Source: Lineus longissimus
Taxonomy: Eukaryota; Nemertea; Pilidiophora; Heteronemertea; Lineidae
DNA length: 60,000 bases
Direction of reading: 5' to 3'
NCBI RefSeq assembly: GCF_910592395.1
Contig: NC_088317.1
Coordinates: 16,246,001-16,306,000, forward strand
In this document: in pieces, positions 44,122 to 58,104 of the stretch
Layout: every line of letters begins with the position of its first letter
How positions within the stretch are numbered: the first letter of the stretch is position 1
The notes under the pieces: generated by a model
Told to the model about the DNA's origin: nothing
The model's database searches: none
What the model saw: the letters and a program-made list of their open reading frames with translations, nothing else
Made by a program: the position numbers and the translations under genes

Positions 44122-44310
44122 TGTGACCCTTCAAGCAAAACCAGTCGCATGTCGCTCTGAGCTTGGCAGGTTGAGACGGACTGTTTGTTCATTTCACCAT
44201 TGTCTGCCTTTTGTGTAATCTGACGACATCAATTTCTTCTACTATCTCCTGGTGTCGTCCAGGCTCATCTTTTGTGCGCCATGCGACTGGTTTTGCTAGA
44301 ACGGGTCACA
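44122..44310. mobile_element. 189-bp MITE, second TGTGACCC family
   Basis: Ends TGTGACCCTTCAAGCAAAAC and GTTTTGCTAGAACGGGTCACA. AA duplication at 44120-44121 and 44311-44312. Inverted relative to the copy at 23357-23546 (CACCAGGAGATA versus TATCTCCTGGTG). Confidence 0.88.
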
Positions 44311-44659
44311 AATATTGAAGTGAACTTGATAACCGCAATCACTATTGACAGGGTCAACACTCTACAAACATAATTACCATTAAGAGAACATTCCCATTGA
44401 CAAGATAGGTAAATCCTTCTGAAAATGACTGAGAATGACACAACAATGAGGGTGACTTCTCTCAGTTTTTCGATCATATTACATCGAGATTGACATTTTA
44501 AAGGCATTTCCAGCCACAGTATCAGTCCAATCACATTACAAAATGAAATGGCCAGGGCCATTGTGCTCACCTCATGTGGAGGAAAGATGGATAAAGAGCA
44601 TGGTATTGTGTCATGTAGTGTTAGGTTTGATGTAGGTCCAAGCAATTACAATTTCCCCA

Positions 44660-45744
<1,085 letters not shown>

Positions 45745-45830
45745 TGAAAACCGTCAAAACATTTCGAGGAACTATTTATTGGAAAGTGTTAATTAGTACT
45801 CGCCCTTCACAAAGCAGTTTTTTGATTTAT

Positions 45831-45986
45831 GATTAAACCTCTCTCAGCAGGACACCCTGTCTATTTAGATACAGTAATTCTGTTCCCAAATGGATTGTTT
45901 CTACTGACCTCTGTAATCAGGACACCTCTCTACTACAGACAGCATTTTTCAGTCCCGAGGCAGTCCTTAATAGGGAGTATCTACAG
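45831..45986. mobile_element. Diverged pogo-like MITE
   Basis: Carries AACCTCTCTCAGCAGGACACC-type start, TGACCTCTGTAATCAGGACA, and the ending TCCTTAATAGGGAG followed by TATCTACAG|TA. More diverged than the copies at 10.3 and 28.2 kb. Confidence 0.7.
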
Positions 45987-46314
45987 TACCTTCATTTTAA
46001 GATCATTCAGCATCCCCAGCACCATGTTGCATACACGAACCATCACTGCTTCATTACAAATACGAAATCGAACACTTTTCAAATCTCATACATTGATACA
46101 ATGGCATTTCGCTTGCCGATGCACAATACACTGCTAAGATACGTAATGTACAGCGCCGAGATATAAATTTACAGGAATGAAGCGGAAATTGCTATATGAC
46201 ATTTCAAACCTGACTGAAGAGTCATTTGACAAACACTGAGAAACTGTCAAGATTCTTCAAGATATATTAGGAGAAGATCAATAATAAACAATTCCTTTGG
46301 ATACAAGTAGTATG

Positions 46315-46404
46315 CAGTCGAACCTCTCTATTGAGGACACCCTCAGGACTAACAAGTGCTGTCCTTAATAGAGAGTTGTCCTGACTATAAAGGTCAAATT
46401 GCTG
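46315..46404. mobile_element. 3'-truncated pogo-like MITE
   Basis: Starts CAGTCGAACCTCTCTATTGA and runs through TGTCCTTAATAGAGAG to AAGGTCAAATTG, then the homology stops. Confidence 0.75.
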
Positions 46405-47980
46405 ATTGATTTTTTCTTCAGCTGTAATAGTCCCAACAGCCATATCTCGAGGATTCATAATTCAAATCCGCGGGTGGAGTGACGTTTGATAAATGATGAC
46501 AAGCTATCAAGATTCAAGATAACATTGAGAAGAAATCAATGCAAGACTTGAAATTATCTTAATAACCACTTGTACATTTCTGTAACAATACTTCAAATAT
46601 GCATGTTTAAGACTGGACAATGAATCATAGTTGGATGACAGGCTGCCAAATATCAGGCAAATTTGAGGGGAGAGGGGGGAACTATCCCAGAGCCCCCTCC
46701 CCCATTATTAGAAAAGGCCCCATCTTGATTCCCAACAGACAATTCTGGCATGTCTCAATGTCCTCCTGAAGAGCGTCTATCCAAAAAATCCCAGCCATTT
46801 TTTAAGACCATCACCGAACAATCTAAAGAGTTAATGCTCATTTCATTTGCTAACCATGCGCACTTCCGTGCCACTCCACAACGCAAGGTCCCCAAGCCAT
46901 GTACACGAGTGCATCCAACATCTCTCTTGGAAAACAATTTATGAACTCCCAGCCTAGATGGCAGTTCATTCCCCATTCAGGCCCCCTCCCGACCATTATC
47001 CAAATTGAAAGCCAACCCAGAATCGCCGCAAGATACCCATTCCAAACGACAAAAGAAATTTTACGGTTTAGTCCCAGCTTCAAAGCGCAATTATCCGGTG
47101 ATTTGCTGCTATAAAATTAGACCACTTTGGTTATAACGACTTGGACGGCTAGGCGCTGGACACCCTCGCCTGCGGTGCCTTCTGATAATCTTCCATTGAA
47201 GATCTCCACTTGGTTATTCCTTGTGTTTGGATTTGTCATCTGGGCCTGCTGCCTTTGTCTGGAGCTGGTCAGAGACTTGAGAGAGCGGTGATAGACTTAG
47301 ACAGGGGAAAGTCAGTTTGACTTGGAATTTCATCAGAAAAATCAGGAAAAAGTTCAAGAAACCATTTAGAAGTCAGGGAAAAGCCTTCAATTAGCCTTTA
47401 ACCTCTCAGAATATTCAAACTCTTGACAGTCAATCAACAAGAACGAAATTTACTATTTGTAAGATGGCATCATTTTGATCAAAATATTGGGTTAACTTGA
47501 AAGTTGGATGCGTGAACAAGCAGTGGGAGTTCTACATGCATTGAACAATGCACAATATGCCGATCAGTTTATGGCGATCACATCACCCGCAGGCAATGCA
47601 GAAGATTATCCCGGCGGGATGGAATCGATTCGTGTTCAATTCGAATAACAGGAAGTGTGGAACTAACCCTTCCAGGCTGAGAATCTGAGCTCGAGATTCC
47701 TGGCCAGCAGACTATGACAAGCCATGATCACATGACAATTATTTGAACAATGAGTTATTTTGTCTGAGAATACCTTCTGGCAGGAAATATCGGACCCCAG
47801 CTTATGAATGACATGGTGGGGGATGCATCACCTTCTACTGCCAGGGGGGGGGGGGCTGAGTAGAAAATATTGAGTTGGGAATCGAGCATCCATAAGTTAG
47901 CTCTGTAAGCAATAGAAATTGAAGTAGGAGGAAACCTACGCTTTCAAGAGAGTAGTCCCCCATTCTACCACATTATCTCT
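46405..47980. other. No feature seen
   Basis: Unique-looking DNA with a G-run near 47845-47854. The overlapping frames at 46750-47114 are on opposite strands and lack domains. Confidence 0.4.
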
Positions 47981-47984
47981 GTAA

Positions 47985-48132
47985 AGCGCCGCTGACAATT
48001 TATTTTTAAGCGGCGCTATATAAATTTTTATTGTTGTATTGTTGTATTAACATAATTTGACCAACTGGGAATCGAACCCAGGACCTCAGAGGTGACAAAG
48101 ACGGACGTATCCACTATGCCATTCTGGCAGGC
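47985..48132 (-). mobile_element. tRNA-derived SINE with GCGCCGCTT tail motif
   Basis: On the minus strand the head has an A box TGGCATAGTGG and a perfect B box GGTTCGATTCC, then AATACAACAATACAACAATA and a hairpin TATAGCGCCGCTT...CAGCGGCGCT. The tRNA-like head is well preserved, but the following body argues for a SINE rather than a tRNA gene. Confidence 0.7.
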
Positions 48133-48139
48133 AATTGCA

Positions 48140-50210
48140 GGGGCGGGGGGGGGCATCGGAAACACGTGGAGAAGGTGGAGTGCTGTGGTGTTCAAGTTGT
48201 ACACAGCAAAACAGGTTAGCTTACTTATGAACTGTACTTTATCAAATTCTAATGTTGGGTACTCCACATACATGAAGAGTCATGTACCTAAGACTTAGAG
48301 CACGGACTTGAGCAATAAACCTATGTTTATCTCTTCGGCCTATCGCCGATCATCAGGTAAGGGAGCTGAACCCCGATGAACCATATTCCGACCAGCACTG
48401 CATCTGTTCCTTAGACCTTATCTCTCGCGAATCATTGGAAAACGGCCAGTGGTGAGTTGAAAATCGACTCGCTCATTCCGTGGAGCCAAGAATAATGAAA
48501 TGATGAAAACCAGCAAAAGGTGGAATTATTTGTAACTGAGAGAACGCCAGGTTTGAGGCTGTATGAGATTACTGGACACTTCACAACCAAAAAAAAGGGA
48601 ATAATTTTCTTATGGGGGTGTGGACTTTTCATAAATCCTTGTTATGTGCACACCACAAATAATCGGTTGGTGGGCTGTATAAATCGTAATTTTTTCTAGA
48701 AACTTTAGAATAAAATACAAGCGCAGAATCAAGAAACAGTGAAACTATTCCATTTGCACTGCCCTGAAAGATGTCAACACATTTTTCACTCATCTCGAGT
48801 CGAGATTGACAAAACGATAACATTTTTCTGTTCTAAACGGAGCTTGGGTCATTCCGTTTGAAAGACAGGGTGAGGTGTTCGCCGTCTTTGCCAAGGTTAC
48901 CGATGAGAAACTACGCAGATTTTTACCGCAAGGATCGCAGTACGGATGCATTCGTCAACAACTGGATGTGGAAAAGATGGTCTTCAACTCACCTGCAAAG
49001 ATAGGAAGAAAGTGGTGGTTAGAATACAAGAATATTTTATTGAAATTCATAAGGTAAACACTGGGATGAATCTGAAAATCGTGATATTGTATGTTCATCT
49101 TTGTAGTCCAGCCGGAACTTTCTACCCCTGAAGGAGGAGTTCTGGAATTGGACCTGCATCCAGGACCAATTTCACGGATGTCCAAGAATAAAAATTACCA
49201 CAGACTGGACCATAGTATTCGTCACCAGAATAGGACTGTCAATCTACAAACGAGCATTGGAAATTGCTGCGACTTGCGATTAAAATTGCATGTGACAATT
49301 ATCGCTTGTTTACGCTCATTTGCAGGTAACTGCAACACGAATCAGCAGGTTAAACTGCTTGTTTGCGACAAACTTTTAGCGGAGGACAGGAAAGATTCCA
49401 TGAACGCGAGACAATAATGAAATTCGATACACAAGGAATGGGACAAAAATCATGCTCTTTGACACAAGGTCATGTCACCACCTTTCAAACGTACAGCCGT
49501 CAGAAATTAGACCCCCATTTCAAAAATGCCAAAATCAGGACATGCACGGACTTCATGAAAACGACTCTGAAGCCAATTAATAAGAACAACAAAACATGAC
49601 AATAGACTTCCAAAAGTAAACAACACATCTGAATATACCACATGGCTTATCGAAAAATTTTGTGAAAATTCAATTTACGGGCAGAAGATTGCATTCATTC
49701 GAAACGTACTGAAATTCTATGAAATTCTATGAAAGTTGGATTGAATTTCAATTCTGTCTGCTGTAGACTTTTTGAAATTGTTTTCATATTTGGAAGTGTA
49801 CAATGCCTGGGTGACTGGTTTAGTTGGACTGAGGTCCCTATTATGTTCCCGCTTGTAACCGAATTGGTGACAACAATGTCAAATCGTTCTCCCGACACTT
49901 AATTGAATAGCCACAATGGCACTCTATAAGAGGTGCAATGTTGAAAGTCGGGCCTTTCAATAATTTGAAAGGTTTTCACGATTTTCTGAGGTGCGTTCAA
50001 AATCATGGCATGTTTATCTTGTACTCTTGGGAGGGCTTTTGACTTGTTTTCATACACTTCTGGCAAACACTAGTACCCTGCTCCACAGGTTGTGAAAAGA
50101 CTGGCAGTAAAAGACCAATGATCTGTCGGGTATATTAAAACGTTGAAAATGCAAGTTTTCTCAGATAAACCTGGGCAAAACTCTTAAATGGTTCAAACCT
50201 CATTTCTACT
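48140..50210. other. No assignable feature
   Basis: About 2 kb with overlapping frames at 48875-49057, 49091-49417 and 49363-49599. None has a recognisable domain or clear splice structure. Confidence 0.35.
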
Positions 50211-50215
50211 TTTAA

Positions 50216-50542
50216 AGTGATACTATGATGTGATTTACAACTTTGCGGAAATACGTCCGTTTTTAATTGTTGATCACAAATGTAAAGCTCAAATTTTCCA
50301 TTTTTGATTAGATTTATTATAAAATCGCTGAATGTAAACCACCGTGACCGCGGAAATGTTCATGTTGTGACGTCATCAACGAAAACAGCATCGAAGCGAG
50401 CCGTCCGTGCGGGATTAAACCATTAATTTCTAGAAAATGTGCATTTCGATTCAAAAACCTTACCGATTCATGACAAAGTGACGTAGTCATTTGTCAAAAA
50501 CAGCTAAAACATTATAAGGTGAAATTTGACACGAGTTACCCT
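50216..50542 (+). mobile_element. 327-bp piggyBac-like MITE, copy 2
   Basis: TTAA at 50212-50215, start AGTGATACTATGATGTGATT, end CACGAGTTACCCT, TTAA at 50543-50546. Internal TGACGTCA present. Confidence 0.93.
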
Positions 50543-51554
50543 TTAAGTTAAAGTCACTGGAATATATTCTCCTGCAAGCTCAGCGCTTCAACAAATTGAA
50601 ACCTGAAGGGCGGCTCTGGAGATCTATATGGTTAAACCTTGAAAGTTGGAACCTTGTATCGTTATTGATGATTTCCGTTTTTTCCACGGAAGTTTAACCA
50701 TCACCTGAGGCACAACAAATTAGAACCTTATACATTTTATATCACGTCTGGTTTGAACGTCAACTTGGGCACGAGTCTCAGTCGATCATCTCAGCTTGGC
50801 AAAATCTTCATCTCACCAATGATTCTGACTCATCATTTATTAATCCCCACAAAAAAACCCGGAGACGAAATTGTCATTTTGACATGGGTTTCCGAAACAA
50901 GCCTCGACGATTGACAAGGTCATACCCGCCTTCAGTTAAATCTGTCACCAACAATGAGTCAAAAATTTCATTTTCAATCATTCAATTCCATTATTCAGAG
51001 GTTAATCTCAAAAATCTTCGGGAAAAACTGTCAAAATCGTCGAAAAAATCGTCAAAGAAACGAATCGTAAAAACCACGTCTGACGTCTGCTCGGATTTTT
51101 GAAATGACAGTGATGAGGGTCGTGGGTAATGCGGCTAATATCCTGGTACCGCACGATGTCAGGTACCTGTCATCCAGGAAAATATATCGCACCCTCAATA
51201 TAATGACACTGCGATGCGAATTTAATGAGAAAAAACAGCGACTCTCTCGCACTCCACACGTTTAGTTCACTCGGTTTCCTGATGATAAATGAGTTTATTG
51301 AATCATTTTTCAGATTAGTCAAACAAGTTGGGTTGGAAATTTTGCATCAATCTGTCATTGTTGATGATGATTTATGACTGTCACACTCATGTTGAAATTT
51401 CCGCATATTGTCGATTTTGAAATTTGAAACCTGTTACAGCAGTTGTAATACATTTAAAGCACAGTGCACTGACACACAAAGGTGCTAAAAAAATCAAATT
51501 TTAATCAGCACCACTTGGTTTTTTTTTAAAATTCTTCGCCACAATCATTTTTAA

Positions 51555-51881
51555 AGGGTAACTTGTGTCAAATTTCACCATATAATGTTTTAGCTGTTTT
51601 TGACAAATGACTACGTCACTTTCTCATAAATCGGTAAGGTTTTCGAATCGAAATGCACATTTTCTAGAAATTGATGGTTTAATCCCGCCCGGATGGCTCG
51701 CTTCGATACCGTTTTCGTCGATGACGTCACAACATGAACATTTTCGCGGTCGCGGTGGTTTACATTCAGCGATTTTATAATAAATCTAATCAAAAATGGA
51801 AAATTTGAGCTTTACATTTGTGATCAACAATTAAAAACGGACGTACTTCCGCAAAGTTGTAAATCACATCATAGTATCACT
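51555..51881 (-). mobile_element. 327-bp piggyBac-like MITE, copy 3 (inverted)
   Basis: TTAA at 51551-51554 and 51882-51885. Plus-strand start AGGGTAACTTGTGTCAAATT, end CATCATAGTATCACT. It lies about 1 kb from copy 2 in inverted orientation. Confidence 0.93.
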
Positions 51882-51977
51882 TTAAGACCTCCCTGAGTCA
51901 TTTATTCCATTGTGCAGTGCACAGAGCTGACTCAGAAGTGAATCTGTGAAAATGTTACTTTGGAATAGTATCAAACA

Positions 51978-52425
51978 ACAAAATTGGCATCCGCACCAAA
52001 AACCTGATGAAAAACTTAGAAGGTCCGACGTGTTCAAATCAGAAACCGGGGAAACATTGCAGCACGTTATTTACAAGTTCTGGCCCCCTATAAATCCTAT
52101 TCACAAAACTTTCGAACTACAGGACAGAACTCAGAAGATGCAGACACATGTAGCAGACCTTCTTGCAATTCCTGCTGATGCCAAAATCTCTCCAACAAAA
52201 TTGGCATCCGCACCAAAAACCTGATGTAACACTTAGAAGGTCCGACGTGTTCAAATCAGAAACCGGGGAAAACACTGCAGCACATTTTTTACAAGTTCTG
52301 GCCTGCTATATAAGCTATTCAAGAAACTTTCAAAATATACAGGACAGAACTAATAAGATACAGACACATACATGTCTGTAGCAGACCATCATGCAATTCC
52401 TGCTGATGCCAAAATCTCCCCAACA
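51978..52425. repeat. 217-bp tandem duplication
   Basis: TTGGCATCCGCACCAAAAAC at 51984 and 52201, followed in both by AGAAGGTCCGACGTGTTCAA and CAGAAACCGGGGAAA. Confidence 0.93.
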
Positions 52426-52549
52426 CACAAACAAAGCGACCTTTATGATAAAAACCTGCCACCGTCATGGCAGATGTTAGATTACCTATATAATGGGTCG
52501 AGTAACCCTACCCATGCCTCTGTCTGTCCTGGATGAGGTCAGCCAAGAT

Positions 52550-53345
52550 GGTGGGAGATAACGGCCAACTTGCATTCCCCAGCCCAAGCTTATATGTTTG
52601 GAAAAATATTCTAATTCTATGATGATTTTTTTATAACCAAATTAATCTAGCAAGAATTTAACAGATGGGAGGCCAAAAATTCACCAAATGACACCAACAA
52701 GATTTTGATGGTGGGAGATAACAGCCCACTTGGATTCCCCAGCCCAAGCTTATATGTTTGGAAAAATATTCTAATTCTATGATGATTTTTTTATAACCAA
52801 ATTAATCTAGCAAGAATTTAACAGATGGGAGGCCAAAAATTCACCAAATGACACCAACAAGATTTTGATGGTGGGAGATAACAGCCCACTTGGATTCCCC
52901 AGCCCAAGCTTATATATTTGGAAAAATATTCTAATTTATGATGATTTTTTATAAGCAAATTAATCTAGCAAGAATTTAACAGATGGGAGGCCAAAAATTC
53001 ACCAAATGACACCAACAAGATTTTGATGGTGGGAGATAACAGCCCACTTGGATTCCCCAGCCCAAGCTTATATATTTGGAAAAATATTCTAATTCTATGA
53101 TGATTTTTTTATAACCAAATTAATCTAGCAAGAATTTAACAGATGGGAGGCCAAAAATTCACCAAATGACACCAACAAGATTTTGATGGTGGGAGATAAC
53201 AGCCCACTTGGATTCCCCAGCCCAAGCTTATATATTTGGAAAAATATTCTAATTCTATGATGATTTTTTATAACCAAATTAATCTAGCAAGAATTTTACA
53301 GATGGGAGGCCAAAAATTCACCAAATGACACCAACAAGATTTTCA
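52550..53345. repeat. 160-bp minisatellite, five copies
   Basis: GTGGGAGATAACRGCC at 52551, 52711, 52871, 53029 and 53189. Shared TCCCCAGCCCAAGCTTATAT and ATTCACCAAATGACACCAAC. Copies are nearly identical, implying recent amplification. Confidence 0.96.
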
Positions 53346-53980
53346 GTCTACACCCTGAAGCCAAAAACACTTCATCCATCCAAAAACCCGATTACAAACT
53401 TCACTGATGCTTCATCCAGCGAGAAATTACCAGCTGTTATTCGAAATTCTAACGGATGACATCGAAAGACTTTCACGGCCTAGCTAAAACAATCCTCAAA
53501 AGTTGGTTCGGCAGACGCGGACGCTAATTAGAGGAAATAGTTTTCAAGGAATCAAGGGAGGATTTTAAACCGTACCAAATGACACCGACAAGATTTTAAA
53601 ATTCCACCCTGCAGCCAAAAACACTTCAAGAAAATTTACTCTGCGGATAATTTTAATCACAAGACACGTTAAGCAACCTTAGAAATGTGTTCCAAAGTGA
53701 TGATAATAGCGTGAAGGATTTCACGACAAAGGTTATCGTCTTGGTTCGCTCGCACCGTCGCTGCAGATGGTGATGTCACAGGCTTATAATCACGGCGAAC
53801 ACCCAGGGGGCGTATCACAAGTTAGTTGGGTACCTGGAAGGGCATGTCGTTAACGTCAGTTACGGTAGCAAGCGAGTGAGTTTTGTAATTGTACTGGTAA
53901 GTACTTCATAGCAGTGTCAGTTTCACTTGCAAGAACTATTCTGTTCAATTCAGATCAGCATCTCGAATGGTAGAGCCGGT
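53346..53980. other. Flank of the 160-bp array, no gene seen
   Basis: AAATGACACCGACAAGATTT near 53578 is an isolated diverged piece of the array unit, followed by GCAGCCAAAAACACTTCA as at 53358. Otherwise nothing recognised. Confidence 0.5.
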
Positions 53981-53984
53981 GTGG

Positions 53985-54118
53985 AGTAGTGGCTCAGACT
54001 CTTGGCTGGCTGTCAAGAGGTCCCTGGTTAGAACCCCATGCAGTTGGTGTGAGACTCTAAGCAGGTTGTACTGCTGAATGAGCTGCTTATCTGAGTTCTA
54101 CTGAAAGGTTTCCGGATA
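53985..54118 (+). mobile_element. tRNA-like SINE
   Basis: A-box-like TGGAGTAGTGG and degenerate B box GGTTAGAACCC, then a body ending GAGTTCTACTGAAAGGTTTC that recurs near 27780. Confidence 0.55.
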
Positions 54119-54124
54119 GACGGG

Positions 54125-55865
54125 GTCTAAAGTATGAAGTCAGATGACACATCTACAGCAGTTGAGGGAGAGGCAGGGAGAAGGGAGGACATGTTGACCT
54201 TTGAGAATGTCCCTTCTGCCCACGAGCAAGAATCGCCCCACACCGCACACAAACCTAGTCCTCCATTAATGAAAGTGGAGCAAAGACAGCGTAACCAATC
54301 GGACACGCTACTTGATCTCATTGTGGCCGTATGCCCCAGGGGACGCCACGTCCTGCTAGGTCAACGTGCCAACCATCGCCTCAGGATGCGATCATTATCT
54401 TTCGGTACACACCTCAATGAGTGAGCACAGCGATGGTCATTGCCCAAGCCCACCGGGGGCAAACCGTAGCAAACTCATGTTCTAAAACCGCGGCCAAGAA
54501 CAAGACTTGTCATTTTTGCCAAACTCTATCAACACCAAGTTGACAAGCGAGGACACATCTTTAAAAGGTTTTCGAAGGTTTTAATCTTGCGGATATAAAA
54601 CCCAATCAAACCTTCCAACTGAAATCCGATCTTTTTCCAAGAAGACAAGCATTTTCTTTTCCAAGTTTTTCCAGGATCCTACGTGTTTGGCTTTGGCCTG
54701 ACTCGCGAAGGCATATTTGACCTGTCAGCTTTAAGATATACTGGTTCTATTCATGCAGTTCTGTCCAAGAATTGCCACCAGGCCGTGAAGGTGTAGCATT
54801 GCCTTTTGAATGTTTTAAGTATGTTACGTTTCAAAGGATGGACAGTGTAATATTGCAAAAGGAAAATTTCTTACAAGACACTGAACAAGTTTTTATAATC
54901 ATCTAAGTACACTTTAGAAGCAAATAATCTGATGAACATTATGTAAGATTGCAAAATAAAGCCTAAAAAGTTGTCAGACATCTTTAAGAGTGGAGGCCAT
55001 TAAATGTTCACAAGAATAAAAGTGTATTTCTGTGTCTTTTTATTCACCGCGGCAAATTTACATCACTAGGGATAATTAAATGCTTCTGCCTGATTTAACA
55101 CAACAGCAAGCTGTACTCATGTCACACGGGCTTACCGAATATCCCATAATGCCGCACCCAATACCCATAATGCATTACCCATCGACACATCTCGACAAAG
55201 GATTTTCGACACCAGACAGACGAAAAATTAAGATCATTGAATGCGATGTTTTTTATCACTGTCATCGCCACTGTCCCATAATCCCCCATTGTTCGCTGCA
55301 TTAGGAATCGTGGGTAATTTTCTCGGTGATGAAATCAGCCCACATGCACACCCCGCAAAGAATTCAATTCAATTGTATCTCGAAACAATCAATTTTCGAA
55401 ATCAGAATTAAACTGGCCGAACAAAAAGTACAACGCAGTTAAATTGTTTGAAATTTAACTTTTTCATGTCTTCTTATTCAGTTTTTCAACACATACGAGA
55501 TTGCTTCGGCGATTTTTACTTCTTTGTTTTGACGGCTGATTTCCCGCAGGAATTCGCCATGTTTTGGTTGACGCGCTGGTATTTAATTCCACCCAAGACA
55601 AAATTACGCGAGGGATATTCGGGCCGCGCTGCAAAAATTACAGAATTTGATTAACATGCTGTTATACCTCGACTTTCAGGCCATCGATGAATATTTTGCC
55701 AAGAGGATCTCGGCAGCCAGATTTGCGGGATTACGCCAGTGTAGAACTTTAACTCTTTATAACGTGGTTATTGAGGATAGATCAACATCACTGATCATTC
55801 TGGTGCACATAGGCAGATCTTTTAAAGAAAGCTTCAGCTGAATATGCAATCCCTGTTCTAACTTC
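54125..55865. other. No assignable gene
   Basis: Frames at 54134-54424 and 55448-55654 are open but lack known domains and splice context. The stretch 55040-55660 looks compositionally single-copy and might be non-coding conserved sequence. Confidence 0.3.
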
Positions 55866-55869
55866 ATCT

Positions 55870-56171
55870 TGAGATTATTATTATTATTTATTATTAAAAA
55901 CATTTTTATAGCGCTTAACGTTGTTAAAACTTCTAAACGCTTTACAATTTATAATAAAACAATAAAACATTAATACATGATAGAATAAAAGTCATTACTA
56001 AAGAAAACGTGCAAGTGGGATTTAAAAAAAAGGATTCAAGAGAATTTCTTAAAAATATGAGTTTTTAGTGCAGTTTTAAAACGACCCAGGGTACTCTGGC
56101 CACGAACACTATTTGGCAGCTCATTCCATAGCTTTGGTCGAGGAATTGATACCGAATTGGAGGTATTGGTC
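55870..56171 (-). mobile_element. LINE 3' end: ORF2 tail and 3' UTR
   Basis: On the minus strand SVSIPRPKLWNELPNSVRGQ continues to STLGRFKTALKTHIFKKFS and a stop at 56038-56036, the classic ORF2 C-terminal motif. A UTR follows with AAGCGCTATAAAAATG and a (TAATAA)n-like tail ending near 55875. A 5'-truncated insertion. The clade (CR1/L2 type) is a guess from the tail. Confidence 0.8.
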
Positions 56172-56228
56172 TCACCAAACATCGAAAGAGAAAGCCTAGA
56201 CAGTAGGTTGAACCCGTGATGCTTTGTA

Positions 56229-56440
56229 GATCAGAGAACAAGAGGCCCAAGGGACTGACACTCAGCTGAAAGTGGTGCAAATTGTGTTCATACCTCTCTA
56301 ATCAGTACTACACTGTTCTTTACCATTACACAGAGGCACACAATGAACGACAATTACATTATGTAAGAAAAGAAGTCAAAGAACAAGAGGTCCAAGGGAC
56401 TGACACTCAGCTGACAGTGGTGCAAATTAGCTCTCCAACT
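56229..56440. repeat. Two copies of an ACAAGAGGCCCAAGGG repeat start
   Basis: AACAAGAGGCCCAAGGGACT at about 56236 and AACAAGAGGTCCAAGGGACT at about 56382, both followed by GACACTCAGCTGA and GTGGTGCAAATT. They resemble the usual 5' end of the repeat type whose hairpin 3' end occurs at 45703-45744. Confidence 0.7.
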
Positions 56441-57395
56441 CTGTGCTATAACACATCATCTGAGATGCACACTAAAACACAATATTTCCCGTTCGGTACC
56501 CACAGACCTTAATCAACTGAAGATAATTACCGACAAAATATCAAAGAAAAAGGTTTCTGTACTTGAGTGAGAGAAACCATAGGACATCTTGTTCAATTAT
56601 GACCAGTCTCTCCGCCAACAAAACACAGCCTTTGTGTTTTCACTAGCGTCATTATGTCATCAGATGTCAAGATACAGGGAAGCCACTCATCCCCTCTCTT
56701 ACTCATCATCTCCTGATAATTTGACAAAAAGATAGTTGGGGACGTTGATAATGACATGTCCAGGGACAAGGCAGAAACTTCCTGCTGTGCAGACTGAGAA
56801 GATGACACAGGCTGTGTGCATGGGGGCGATCTTGTGTCACAGCAAACTTAGTAAGCTGCCAATATTGTATCTTTCAATCAAAAGCAAGAGTTTCGTAAAA
56901 AAAGGACACCTCATTTGAGCATTGGTACTGCAAATAGGCTGATTTCTCCAAACTGATACCACAAAATCTTGCTGTTTCACTCGGCTATCTATCCAAGTGG
57001 TCTATGATGTAGCAAGATTAATTGATGGCACCCAATTAGTACTAGAATAGGAGATTATCCCTTACACATCACCCAGGGCAGAGACCCTCATGACACTACG
57101 GCAATCTGAGACACGGCCATGAATCCAACCCCCCCAAGATCATGTTGACACAACAAAATTACGTCATCACACCCTCATAAAACCTTCATTTCTCCCCTTA
57201 CTCATCACCGCATCGAGAGGACCCTTCGACCCTGATGCGTGGACGGATACGCCATTCTGAAATCAATCTGCGATTTTATGGATCAAAATTGTATCAATCT
57301 TAACCAGGAAGTATGGCATTGACCTCCACGCGCCCTGCCCAACACGCATTGATGACAAGCGCATGAGTAATCGCGGCACACAAACTAAGCTAGTT
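56441..57395. other. No feature seen
   Basis: Unique-looking DNA, no gene, RNA or transposon end recognised. Confidence 0.4.
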
Positions 57396-57399
57396 AGAG

Positions 57400-58072
57400 C
57401 AATTCGTTTCGCATTTGTTGGGGATCTGCGGAGTCTCCTGAAGACTTAGAAAGTCGTTAACCCCATCACCACGCCCTTGGGACAGCAGAGGAAAAAATAT
57501 GGGTGAATCTGTAACAAATGAGGAAGCAATTGAATAAGTATTGACTACTCCAAGATAATAGTTCTCACGTATCAGAACAATTCGTTTTACATTCATTAGG
57601 GATTACGTACCGGCCGGATCATTTCTAACCTCATTACCTGCCCCTTGGGACCCACCAGTCAAAAATCTTGGCGAGCAACTGACAAATGATGAAACCATAA
57701 TTTCAATGATGTTGGATACCAGGTTGGGAAAACATGTGTCGAGAATTAGAATAACAATTGTAGGAATAAGCAAACGTTGAAGATGGTTGACACTTTTAAC
57801 CCAATTAGCGGCCCCTGTGGACCAATTTCTCAAATGGAGGTGGAAAGTGACAGGTAGCTTGGATTATGACCTGTTCATGATCTGAAACCCTTCCAAAATC
57901 GGTGAAGGGAAAATAGATCCTTTGCATGCTGTGTGCACTCAACTTGCTCAAGCCAGGTGTCCTCTTCTTCAATATATTGGCAATAAATATGCCGTAACAA
58001 GTTAACCGTGAATGATTCAGTACTATGACATGTTCATGATGTGAAAACCTTCCAATATGGTCGGTGAAGGTG
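57400..58072. repeat. Diverged local duplications
   Basis: CAATTCGTTT.CATT with a downstream CCCTTGGGAC occurs near 57400-57485 and 57580-57650. ATGTTCATGATGTGAAAACC near 58029 echoes CTGTTCATGATCTGAAACCC near 57871. Confidence 0.6.
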
Positions 58073-58104
58073 CACTCGAGGGGAAGTCAATCATTTTCAT
58101 GCAG

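Noticed and set aside
48060-48132. Functional tRNA gene on the minus strand
   Set aside because: A and B boxes are good, but the acceptor stem does not pair well and a SINE-like body follows directly.
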